Of a stretch of 34,844 nt of DNA, positions 19,092 through 27,613 are shown in pieces. Source of the DNA: Phycisphaerae bacterium. GTDB taxonomy: Bacteria; Planctomycetota; Phycisphaerae; Tepidisphaerales; Tepidisphaeraceae. The notes beneath the pieces are model-generated. The model was not told the DNA's origin, ran no database searches, and was given only the letters and a program-made list of their open reading frames with translations. How positions within the stretch are numbered: the first letter of the stretch is position 1; each line of letters begins with the position of its first letter. The DNA lies in the NCBI GenBank assembly GCA_030448225.1, contig JAUJNJ010000065.1, positions 1 to 34,844 on the forward strand, written 5' to 3'. Made by a program: the position numbers and the translations under genes.

Positions 19092-20215
19092 TCACCCCAC
19101 CCGGCGGAGCTTCGTCACGCGGCCGTAGGGGAGCCACTCGGCGACGTAGATGTCGCCCTTGCGGTCGAAGATCGCGCCGTGCGGCGTGCAGAAGACGCCG
19201 GCCTGCAGGTCCTCCTTCGGCACGCGGTTGTTGCCCGCTGGGCGGCGTTGGGGTTGTCGCCGAGCTGGGTGACGACCTTGTTCTCCTTGTCGAGGATCGT
19301 GACGCCCGCGGAGGTCGGGGATCAGCAGGTCGGTGCCGTGCTGGTCGAAGTGGCAGGGGCGGCGGAGCTTGCCGTTCTCGTCCTCGCCCGAGTTGTCGTT
19401 CGTCAGCAGCTTTCCAGCTTGCCGTCGAGCGTGAAGAACTGCAGGCGGTGGTGCTCGCGGTCGGCGACGACGAGGCGCGGGTTGGCCGGGTCGCGGGTGT
19501 CGCAGTAGATGCCGTGCGGGCAGGCGGTCTGGTCGTCGGCGTTGCCCTTGCCGCCGAACGTGCTCTGGTACTCGCCCTTGCCGTTGTAGCGGTGGATGAA
19601 CCCGCGGCGTAGCCGTCGGTGACGTAGAAGTCGCCCGCCTCGTCGCCGGGCGAAGGCGATGAACGTCGGCACGTACTTGTTCGCGTTCGGGTAGCAGGGC
19701 TTGCCGTCGCGGTCCTTGGCGTCCTTCGGGTAGTCGAGCTCCATCACGACCTCGCCCTTCAGGTCGATCTTGAACACCTTGTGCTGGCCGGTGGGGGCGA
19801 GGTAGAGGAACTCGTCGTTGCCTTCCTTGCGGAGGTCCATGCCGTGCGCGTCGGCCGCCCCACCGCTCGCCGAAGGCGGTGATGAACTTGCCGTCTGGGT
19901 CGTAGACGTGGATCGACTGCGGGCCGGTGTGGTGGACGAAGATGCGGCCGTCGGCGACCTCCTGGACCATGTGCGTGTTGCCGAACGCCTTGTCGGACGG
20001 GCGCTCGCCCAGTCGTCGATCACCTCGTAGGTGTGCGCGGCGGTGCCGACGATGAGCTTCTTGGCCTTGGCCTTGTCGTCGGCCCGCAGGATCGCCGGCG
20101 CGACGCCGAACGCGCCCGCCGCCGCGGCGGCCGCGGCCCGAGGCCGGCCTTCACGAACGACCGCCGGGTGGGAGACGGTGGACTGCTTCGCCGTTGACTG
20201 GTGCTTGTGCGACAT
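19092..20215 (-). CDS. Tat-exported NHL-repeat six-bladed beta-propeller protein
   Basis: ATG 20215 (MSHKHQSTAKQSTVS) leads, across one indel, to the twin-arginine motif PTRRSFVKAGL and a hydrophobic Ala-rich stretch ending GVAPAILRADDKAKAK. Propeller blades follow: SIHVYDPDGKFITAFGERWG, FLYLAPTGQHKVFKIDLKGE, VPTFIAFAP, FIHRYNGKGEYQSTFGGKGN, CPHGIYCDTRDPANPRLVVA, DREHHRLQFFTLDGKLE, GTDLLIPDLRG, VFCTPHGAIFDRKGDIYVAE and WLPYGRVTKLRRVG. The PHG/ADREHHRLQ/FTLDG pattern is typical of NHL blades. About 375 residues, periplasmic. Such propellers often bind sugars or proteins or act as lyases; function is unassigned. It shares strand and export route with the two genes downstream. Five or more frame breaks. 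Confidence 0.86.
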
Positions 20216-20755
20216 GGAAATGTGCCTTCCGTTGGAGGTGCCCGCACGCGTCCGGTCCGCCGCCGGCCCGCGGTGCGCCCCCGTTCTATTCAATACCGTA
20301 GTGGAAGACAATCGTTCGGCGGGACCGTTGGTGACGGGGAGGGCGGGAGCGAACGTGAATGCAGGGTGAGCCGCGCACTTGCCCGGGTGCGGGCGCGCGT
20401 CGTGCGTTGGGTAACCTCGGGTAGCACGACGAGAACATTTGCGCTCGATCGCGTCACCCACGGGAGTCGCATCGGATGCCAAAGACCGTCATCCCGAGGA
20501 GCGACAGCGACGACCCATCTCAGGCAGGAGGAGCGTGTCTGCGCCCGAGATCCCTCCGGTCGCTCCCGCTCCCTCGGATGACACACGGCACACTGCGGGT
20601 CGCCCGCCGTGGCGTCGTGCGGCGGCGGTCGCCGTGATGCGAGCCGCGCGCGGTGCAGATCATGCGACCGTCTCGCGAACGGAGCAGTGGGTAGTATCCT
20701 CCCCGTAACGCACCGACAGTATATCCCCTGATCCCCAACGCGGAGCACACGCCAG
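20216..20755. other. 540-base divergent intergenic region
   Basis: Lies between divergently read genes and should hold both promoters. I see no convincing -35/-10 pair. It contains an 8-bp inverted repeat CGTCGTGC ... GCACGACG at 20399-20432 and a long palindromic repeat at 20487-20582. No coding sequence is supported. Confidence 0.5.
20487..20582. repeat. CGTCATCCCGAGGAGCGACA palindromic repeat, copy 2
   Basis: Left arm CGTCATCCCGAGGAGCGACA at 20487 on; right arm GGTCGCTCCCGCTCCCTCGG then ATGAC ending at 20582, with CCGAGATCCCTCC inside. The arms are near-complementary over ~25 bp. Same family as 26102-26201 and 18882-18962. Confidence 0.75.
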
Positions 20756-21505
20756 ATGCAATACGACCTTTCGAAGCGGATCGCGGCTCGTCACCGGGCA
20801 GCCGAGGCCTCGGGGCGGCGATCGCGGTGAAGCTGGGCGCCTGCGGCGCGCGGGTGGCGGTCAACTACCACGGCAGCGCCGACAAGGCAGAGCGCGTGGC
20901 CGAGCAGGTGCTGGCGGCGGGCGGGCAGGGGGCGGCGTTCAAGGCGGACGTGCGCGACGAGGCGCAAGTCGCGGCGATGGTGCGGGACGTCGCCGCGAGT
21001 TCGGCGGGCCGGTCGACGTCGTCGTCGCCAACGCGACCAGGGCCGCAGCCGTTCGTGAAGATCGAGGACCTGACGTGGCAGGCGTGCCTCGACCAGCTCG
21101 AGTTCTTCGTCAAGAGCCCGATGCTGCTGATGAAGGCCGTCGTCGGCCCGATGAAGGAGCGGCGGTTCGGCCGCGTGATCAACATCGGCTCGGAAGTGTT
21201 CGAGAAGGGCGTGCCGGAGTTCTCGAACTACGTGTCGGCCAGGGCGCGCGCTCGGGCTGACGCGGTCGTGGGCGATGGAACTGGCGAAGTTCGGCATCAC
21301 GGTGAACCACGTCGCCGCTGGTGGATCCCCACCGAGCGCGTCGACGACCCGCAGGACATGAAGGACGCCTACGCCGCGGTCGTGCCGATGGGCCACATGG
21401 GCGTGCCGCAGGACATCGCCGAGGCCGTGGCGTTCCTGGCGTCCGACGCGCGAAGTTCATCACCGGCCAGAAGCTGTCGGTCAACGGCGGGAACTCGCTG
21501 GGTAG
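20756..21505 (+). CDS. Short-chain dehydrogenase/reductase (SDR)
   Basis: NAD(P)H-dependent oxidoreductase with a Rossmann fold. ATG 20756 follows CGGAG at ten bases. Across frames: MQYDLSKRIA, then VVTGGSRGLGAAIAVKLGAC (the TGxxxGxG cofactor loop), ARVAVNYHGS, FKADVRDEAQVAAMVRDV, VDVVVANAT (NAG-type motif altered), GRVINIGSEVFEKGVPEFSN with the catalytic Ser and YVSAKGA (YxxxK), TVNHVAPGWIPTERV, PMGHMGVPQDIAEAVAFLAS and FITGQKLSVNGGNSLG. About 249 residues, the normal length. The end is set by a TAG at 21503-21505 after one restored base. Adjacent sugar importer genes suggest a sugar or polyol substrate, as inference. Confidence 0.88.
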
Positions 21506-21640
21506 GGGCCGGATGCGCGCGCGGTGCGGGACTGACGCGACGCCAGCACGCGGGCCGCGGAATGTACTTTCCGGCAGGGCTTCTTTACGATGACCGCGTT
21601 CCGTCGGGTCGGCAGAGGCATCGATTCGAGGAGACTACCC

Positions 21641-22693
21641 GTGAGCGTGATGAGCGTGACGAAGAAGGCACCGGGCGTGCGGGCGGCGATGGCGCTGCTC
21701 AGAATGTTTGCGTCTTCGGCCTCGGCATCGCCGGCGGCTGTGACCAGGGCAGCGACACCTCCGGCGGCGGCGGCGGCGGGCAGAGGCGGCGGCGGGGCGG
21801 CGGGCACGCAGGCCAGCGGCGGCGCGCGGGCGGCGAGCCGCTGAAGCTCGCGTTCGTCACGAACAACGCCAGCGAGTTCTGGAAGATCGCCGCGGCGGGC
21901 GTCCGCAAGTACGAGGACGAGGGCAAGGTCCAGGTCGACGTGAAGATGCCGCCCAACGGCACGGCCGAGGAGCAGAACAGATCATCGAGAACCTCGTCAG
22001 CCAGGGGTACGACGCCATCGCCGTCAGCGCGATCGCCCCGGAGGACCAGGTCGGCCCGCTGAACCGGGCGGCCGAGAAGACGAAGCTCATCACGTTCGAC
22101 TCCGACTCGCCCAGAGCAACCGCCTGCTCTACATCGGCACCAACAACCGCGAGGCCGGCAAGGTCCTCGGCGGCAGATCGTCAAGCTGCTCCCGCAGGGC
22201 GGGCAGATGGCGGTCTTCGTCGGCACGCTGTCGGCCGACAACGCGGCCAGCGCCCTCAAGGGCATCGAGGACGCGATCAAGGGCAAGAACATCGAGATCG
22301 TCGACAAGCGCGAGGACAACACCGACCGCAACAAGGCCCGCTCCAACGTCGAGGACATCATCAACGCCCGCCAGGACCTCGACCTCGTCGTCGGCCTCTG
22401 GAGCTACAACGGCCCGGCGATCGCCGCGGCCCTCGAGGGCAGCGGCAAGAAGGGCAAGGTCAAGGCGGCCGTGTTCGACGAGGAGGACGGCACGCTGCGG
22501 GCCATCGAGAGCGGCACGATCCAGGTGACGGTCGTCAAGCCGTACCAGTTCGGCTACCTCTCCGCCAAGTGGATGCACGACCTGGCGAGCAAGGCGGAGG
22601 AGGCCGAGCGCGTCCGCCGCAGAAGGTGGTCGACACCGGCGTGAGGTGATCACCAAAGCGAACGTCGCCGATTTCTCGAAGCTCGCGAGATGA
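21641..22693 (+). CDS. Sugar ABC transporter substrate-binding lipoprotein (RbsB-like)
   Basis: Periplasmic binding protein of a CUT2-type importer. GTG 21641 has AGGAG (21629-21633) seven bases upstream. After one frame break the N-terminus reads VCVFGLGIAGGCDQGSDTSG: a lipobox (I-A-G-G-C) and Gly/Ser-rich linker, so the protein is probably lipid-anchored. Mature part: KLAFVTNNASEFWKIAAAGV, VQVDVKMPPNGTAEEQN, IIENLVSQGYDAIAVSAIAP, ITFDSDSP, NRLLYIGTNNREAGKVLGG, MAVFVGTLSADNAASALKGI, NIEIVDKREDNTDRNKARSN, LVVGLWSYNGPAIAAALEGS and VTVVKPYQFGYLSAKWMHDL. These are the two lobes of a periplasmic-binding-protein fold. Stop TGA 22691-22693. Five-carbon sugar specificity is likely but unproven. Confidence 0.9.
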
Positions 22694-22823
22694 AGGCGAG
22701 GACCGAAGCCCGTCCGACGAGCCGCCGCGAACCTGAACGAATACGCGAGAAGGGGGCCGGGCGCGCCCCGGCCCCGTCGTCCCGCCCGCGCGTCCTCCGT
22801 CCTCTCACCTCCGCCGCCCCGCG

Positions 22824-24351
22824 ATGCCCCCACCGGCTCCCGCAATCGTCCCTCCTCCGGATGGAGGATCGTGAAGCAGCCTCCCCGGCGTGGTCGCGGC
22901 TCGCGGGCGTGTCGCTCCACCTGCGCGGCGGCGGGTGCTGGCGATGGGGAGAACGGGGCGGGCAGAGCACGCTCATGAAGATCCTCGGCGGGGCCTACCA
23001 GCCCGACGAGGGGCAGATCTACGTCGACGACCAGCCGGTCGCGTTCGCGTCGGTGAAGGACTCCAAGCGGCGGCATCGCCCTGATCCACCAGGAGCTGAT
23101 GCTCGCCCGCAACCTCGACATCGCGTCGAACATCTTCCTCGGCAACGAGCGGCGGTGCTGGGGCGCGCGGAAGCTCGACCGCGGCTCGATGCACGCCCGC
23201 GGCGACGAACTGCTCGGCCGGGTCGGCATGTCGCTCGCGCCGACCACGCCGGTGTCGACCCTCACCGCCGGCCAGATGCAGATGGTGGAGATCGCCAAGG
23301 CGGCTTGTCGACCAACGCCCGGAGTCATCATCATGGACGAGCCGACGTCGTCGCTGACGTCGGGCGCGAGCGAACACCTGTTCCGGATCATCCGCCAGCT
23401 CCGCGCCCGACGGCATCGGCGTCGTCACCATCTCCCACCGCATGGAGGTGTTGATGCTGGCCGACCGCGTGACGGTCCTGCGCGACAGGCGGTACGTCGG
23501 CGACCTGTCACGCGACGAGACGACCCACGAGCCGGATCGTGTCGATGATGGTCGGCCGCGAGCTGGCGGCCAATACTTCCCCCGAAGCCCGACCGCCCGC
23601 GCGGCAACCAGCAGGTGCTGGGTGAATGACCTGCTCGTGCCCGGCGCGCGCCGGCCGGCGTCAGCTTCACCGCCCACCGCGGCGAGATCCTCGGCTTCGC
23701 CGGCCTCGTCGGCGCGGGGCGGACGGAACTCATGGAGGCAGCCTTCGGCGTCAACCCAGCGGCGCGATGACGCTCCACGGCCCAGCCCTACGCCCCCCGC
23801 AGCAGCCGCGACGATGCCGCCGGCGTCTACCTCGCGGCTACCGAGGACCGCAAGCGGCACGGCCTCGTGCTGCCGATGACGTTGGCGCAGAACACGTCGC
23901 TCCCCCAGCGTGCACAACTACAACGGCTGGGGCTTCCTCGACCGCGGGATGCAAGGTCGCCAAGGCCAGGTCGACCGCCTGCGGACCAAGACCCCGACCG
24001 TCTTCCACCAAGGTCGTGAACCCGCAATCGGCAGGAGACCAGCAGAAGGTCGTGCTGGGCAAGTGGCTGGCGATGAACCCGAAGTCTGATCCTCGACGAG
24101 CCGACCCGCGGCATCGACGTCGACGCCCAGGCGAGATCTACCGCCACGTGCAGGCGCTTGGCCGACGCGGGCATCGATCCTGATGGTCAGCTCGGACATG
24201 CCCGAGGTGATCGGCATGGCGACCGGGTGGTCGTCATGCACGAGCGGCGGATCCGCGGCGTCCTCGACCGCCACGAGCTCGCGCCGGAGCGAGGATCGCC
24301 ACGCTCATGACGGGCAGGACGCAGCAGCAGCAGACCGGTGCAGCCGCATGA
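22824..24351 (+). CDS. Sugar ABC transporter, double ATP-binding protein (RbsA-like)
   Basis: Two fused nucleotide-binding domains of a CUT2 importer. ATG 22824 or 22861 starts it; domain 1 reads MEDIVKQFPGVVALAGVSLH (indels restored), a broken Walker A (ENG-GKST), [21 protein letters not shown]-loop [20 protein letters not shown], signature [14 protein letters not shown] and Walker [18 protein letters not shown]. Domain 2: [20 protein letters not shown] (the degenerate second Walker A usual in RbsA), [70 protein letters not shown]. The second signature reads QSAGDQQKV instead of LSGGNQQKV, in frame. About 505 residues. Very many frame breaks. TGA 24349-24351 overlaps the permease ATG (ATGA). 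Confidence 0.9.
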
Positions 24352-25638
24352 GCATCAACCTCGGCATCAACCTCGACCTCGTCACGTTCCTGATCTTCGC
24401 CGCCGTCGCCGTCGCCGGCCTCGTGCCGATGCGGCTGGCGGGGCTGCGGCGCGTAGACGGCATGTGGCTCTCGCTCGTCGCGGCTCTGCTTCGTGCTCTA
24501 CGGCTCCAGCAGGCGACTTCCTCGGCCAGTCGAACGTGATCAGCACCACCCGCCGGGTGTCGATGCTCGGCATCTTCGCCGTCGGCATCGCGTTCGTCAT
24601 CATCACCGGCGGGATCGACCTGTCCGTCAGCTCGGTCGTCGGGCTGACCGGCGTGCTGATCGCCAAGCTGTCGGTCGCCGGTCGGCCGGCGGGTACGGGT
24701 ACTCGCTGTAGGTCGCGATCCCGATCGCGCTGATCGTCGCGATCATCATCGGGCTGGCGCAGGGTCGCTGATCACGGGCTCGAACTCAGCCGTTCATCGT
24801 GACGCTCGGCGGCATGCTGTTGCTGCGGGATCTCGCAGACGATCGTCAAGGGCGGCACGCTCAGCCTCGGCAACTCGCCGCTGCTCAAGCTGTCCGGCGG
24901 CTCGATTCTGGCCTCGCCGCCGGCGATGGAGATGTCCGGCTTTGGTGACCTGCTGACCGGGCCGGGGATCTTGCGTCTCGAAAAACCTGCTGGCGTCCTG
25001 ACCGCCTACCGACGATGATGATCTTCCTCGCCGTCGTCCTCGTCGCCACGTACGTGCTGCACTTCACCGTCTTCGGGCGGTACGTCTACGCGATCGGCGG
25101 AACCGCGACGCGGCCGAGTACTCGGGGATCAACGTCAAGCGCGTCGAGGACCTCGACGTACGTCATCAGCTCGTTCCTCGGCGGCGTCGCCGCGCGTGTG
25201 CTACGCGGCGTACATCGGGCAGATGAGCCAGCAGGTCATCGCCTGAACTGTACGATCGCCGCGGCCGTGCTGGGCGGGGTGTCGCTCCGCGAGGCGAGGA
25301 CGGTGCTCGGCATCATCATCGGTTCGGCCGTGATGCACGCCATCGACAACGGCATCAACATGTTCCAGGTGCTGTACACCGACGACCGCGGCATCCGGCG
25401 GATCTGGCGGCTCGACCCGAACTGGACGTTCGTGATCATCGGCACGGTGATCCTCGTGGCCGTCGTGCTCGACCAGGTCGTGCACATGGTCCAGGCCGCC
25501 GCCGCACCCGCCGCGCCGGCAGCGCAGCCGGCAACCGCGCGGCGGCGCGGGCGGCGTGCCGACCCCGCCGACGGTCAGCCGCGCCGACCCAGCCTGATCC
25601 GTTCCGCATCAGGCCGTCATGGCAGCGGAACCGAATAA
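24348..25638 (+). CDS. Sugar ABC transporter permease (RbsC-like)
   Basis: Inner-membrane permease of the CUT2 importer. ATG 24348 overlaps the ATPase stop. Hydrophobic segments in order: LVTFLIFAAVAVAGLVPMRL, MWLSLVAALL, the family motif RRVSMLGIFAVGIAFVIITG, GIDLSVSSVVGLTGVLIAKL, WVAIPIALIVAIIIGLAQG, PFIVTLGGMLLLRGISQ, MMIFLAVVLVATYVLHFTVF, GRYVYAIGGN, YVISSFLGGVAG, AAAVLGGVSLRGG, GTVLGIIIGSAVMHAIDNGI and FVIIGTVILVAVVLDQVVH. IITGGIDLSVSSV and AAVLGGVSL are diagnostic. A ~45-residue Ala/Arg-rich tail before TGA 25636-25638 is longer than usual and may reflect a lost stop. About 430 residues. Confidence 0.9.
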
Positions 25639-25754
25639 GCCGGATTACTTTCGTATCGGCCGCCGCGGCCGCCAGGGTGGCGCGGCGCGGGGCGACCGCG
25701 GTCTTTCTTGGATGGGTCGTCGGCATGATGATCGCGCTGGGCGACCACGGCTAA
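25619..25754 (+). CDS. Possible small membrane protein
   Basis: Doubtful. ATG 25619 lies inside the permease tail in another frame and gives MAAEPNKPDYF; after one assumed indel a frame reads VSAAAARVARRGATAVFLGW then VVGMMIALGDHG with TAA 25752-25754. This would be a ~45-residue protein with a basic N-terminus and one membrane helix. It needs a frame correction and has no clear ribosome site. Confidence 0.22.
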
Positions 25755-25758
25755 GACC

Positions 25759-25943
25759 ATGAGCAACTCGGGCCCGCTCAGCCATCCGACCGCCACTTGG
25801 TCCGTCGCATTTCGATCAGCGGTCTTGGCGGCAGTGGCGGGGGTTGTGGCTCACCTACTTCGCGCGGCCACCATCACCTGCTCATCGCGGCCGCAATCGG
25901 CTGCCGCAGCACCTTGGTCGGGCTGTTCTGGCTGTACCGCTGA
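25759..25943 (+). CDS. Possible small two-helix membrane protein
   Basis: ATG 25759 gives MSNSGPLSHPTATWSVAFRS then AVLAAVAGVVAHLLRA, a hydrophobic helix. After one assumed indel near 25865 a frame continues HHHLLIAAAIGCRSTLVGLF then WLYR and TGA 25941-25943, a second helix. About 61 residues. It is supported only by hydrophobic character and by the local habit of single-base loss. It starts four bases after the previous small ORF, so the two could be a pair; unrecognised. Confidence 0.28.
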
Positions 25944-25975
25944 ATGGCGGCGAGGCGTCACGGCCCGCCAAACCT

Positions 25976-26008
25976 CATCGGTGCTCATCGGTGCCCGATC
26001 GGTGGCTA
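25976..26008. repeat. Single arm related to the sufC-sufD inverted repeat
   Basis: CATCGGTGCTCATCGGTGCC then CGATCGGTGGCTA resembles CATCCGTGTTCATCTGTGCC then CCATCTGTGGCTA at 1875-1907. It is the same dispersed family, here without a visible opposing arm. Just after it, CCTCCGCGTCTCCGCGGTTC is another low-complexity phrase that may be a repeat fragment. Confidence 0.6.
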
Positions 26009-26101
26009 AATCGATTCTGCCTGTTCCGACCTCCGCGTCTCCGCGGTTCAACCCGGACGAGACCACATCAGCTTCCCGTGTAGCGTCGCAAGACGGACAA
26101 C

Positions 26102-26201
26102 CGTCATCCCGAGGAGCGACAGCGACGGATCTCGGGTCGGCACGATGCGTCTCACCACCCCGAGATCCCTCGGGTCGCTTCCGCTCCCCTCGATGATGAC
26201 G
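26102..26201. repeat. CGTCATCCCGAGGAGCGACA palindromic repeat, copy 3 (best conserved)
   Basis: Left arm 26102-26137: CGTCATCCCGAGGAGCGACA then GCGACGGATCTCGGGT. Right arm 26159-26201: CCCGAGATCCCTCGGGTCGC then TTCCGCTCCCCTCGATGATG. The ~40-bp arms pair well around a ~20-base centre. It lies about 30 bases past the stop of the aldo/keto reductase gene (minus strand), so on that transcript it is a 3' hairpin. Confidence 0.8.
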
Positions 26202-26232
26202 CGCTTACACCTGAAGGTTAAAGCGATCCCCA

Positions 26233-27222
26233 CTAATTCATCGCCCGTGCCGGCTCGTCGAACGCCGCGCGGATCTCCGCCCGTTCCTGCTCCGTCAGCG
26301 TGAACCGCAGGGCCTGCGCGTTGTGCGTCGCCTGCTCGGCGTTTCCGGGCGCCGACGAGGGCGGCGGTGATGCCAGGCTCGTGGACGGTCCAGTTGATCA
26401 CGACCTGCGTGAAGCTCGCGTGGCGGTCGGCGATCGGCTTGATCCGCTCCAGGGCGGCTCCAGCACGCGCTTGCGGTTCTCGACCGTGAAATACTTGTGC
26501 GTCGCGCGGTGGTCGCCGGGGCGAACTGCCGGTCCGGCCCGACCTTGCCGGTCAGCAGGCCGCGCTCGGAGCGGGCTGCCAGACGATCAGCCCGGCGTCG
26601 TACTGCCGGGCGAACGGCAGGATCTCCGCTCGATCTTCCGCTGGATGAGGCTGTACGGGGGCTGGTTGCTGGCGAGCGGGGCGACGGCCGACGCCTTGCG
26701 CATCCACTCGGCGTCGTAATTGCTGACGCCGATCGCGCGGATCTTTCCCTGGTCCTTCAGCTTCTGCATGGCCGCAATCGAGTCCTCGACCGGCGTGCTG
26801 ACGTCGGGCCAGTGGATCTGGTACACGTCGATCACGTCGATCTCAGCCGCTTGAGGCTCTGCTCGCACTCGTAGGCGATGCTGTCGGGCCGGCTGTTCTT
26901 GCGGACGACGACGGGCTGCCCCTCGTTGTTGACCGTCTTCCACGGGTCCGACCCCTCCTCGACGTCCCACCGCATGCCGCACTTGGTGGCGATGATCTCC
27001 TCCGCCGGCCCTTGATCGCTCGGGCGACGAGGCGCTCGCTGTGGCCCATGCCGTATATGGCGGCGGTGTCGATCGTGGTGACGCCCGCGTCGAGGCCTGG
27101 CGCGGATCGCCTCGACGCCTCGGCGTCGTCGTTGCCGCCCCACATCCACCCGCCGATCGCCCAGGCGCCGAAGATGATGGGGTGACCTGCACGTCGGACG
27201 AGCCGAGCGTTCGAGTGTTCAT
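26233..27222 (-). CDS. Aldo/keto reductase
   Basis: NADPH-dependent TIM-barrel oxidoreductase. ATG 27222: MNTRTLGSSDVQVTP, then FGAWAIGGWMWGGNDDAEA across an indel, GVTTIDTAAIYGMGHSERLV (catalytic Asp and Tyr), EEIIATKCGMRWDVEEGSDP (catalytic Lys), DVIDVYQIHWPDVSTPVEDS (catalytic His), GKIRAIGVSNYDAEWMRKAS, NQPPYSLIQRKIE, GLLTGKVGPDRQFAPGD, FTQVVINWTVHEPGITAALV and a tail ending RAAFDEPARAMN, TAG at 26233-26235. The full Asp-Tyr-Lys-His tetrad is present. About 330 residues, normal. Six or so frame breaks. The substrate is unknown; nearby sugar transport and SDR genes suggest a carbohydrate or polyol. Confidence 0.9.
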
Positions 27223-27369
27223 CGCGTTACCGTCTCCGTTGAAGTTCGGAGGAATGGTATACCGGTGGAGGCGGCGGTGGGTGAACCTCCGAAGCGGATG
27301 ATCGGCGCGGGACGATTCGGCGGGCGGCGCGCAGTCGTGCGTTCCCGCTTCGGCGGCTCGGAAATCGCT

Positions 27370-27498
27370 CCCTCCCCGGCACACGGGGAGAGGGCAGGGG
27401 TGACCCGATCTCGCACCGGGCACCGGAGAACCGGGACGCACGTTCTTGCGGACGATCCGGCCGTTTCCTCACGCCTGTCGTGAGATCCCTCACCCTAG
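27370..27498. repeat. Gene-less copy of the DUF559-cassette ends
   Basis: CCCTCCCCGGCACACGGGGA then GAGGGCAGGGGTGA at 27370-27402, and CCCTCACCCTAG at 27487-27498, correspond to the left and right ends of the cassette at 13337-13825, with only ~85 bases between them and no DUF559 sequence. It could be a decayed or internally deleted copy. Confidence 0.5.
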
Positions 27499-27499
27499 A

Positions 27500-27613
27500 A
27501 AGCGGTTTCGAAACCCCAATCCGCCCGTTGCACGGGTTGTAACCCGTGTGTTTCACGTTTCCGTGGCCCGAACCACGGATTGCAAACCCGTGCCACGAGT
27601 TTTGAGACCGCTT
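27500..27613. repeat. Compound palindromic element beside the IS
   Basis: Outer arms AAGCGGTTTCGAAAC (27500-27514) and GTTTTGAGACCGCTT (27599-27613) are complementary at 13 of 15 positions. Inside are two perfect hairpins: CACGGGTT-GT-AACCCGTG (27531-27548) and CCGTGG ... CCACGG (27561-27578), and the phrase ACGGATTGCAAACCCGTGCC. The right arm ends exactly where the IS terminal repeat begins. Confidence 0.65.
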
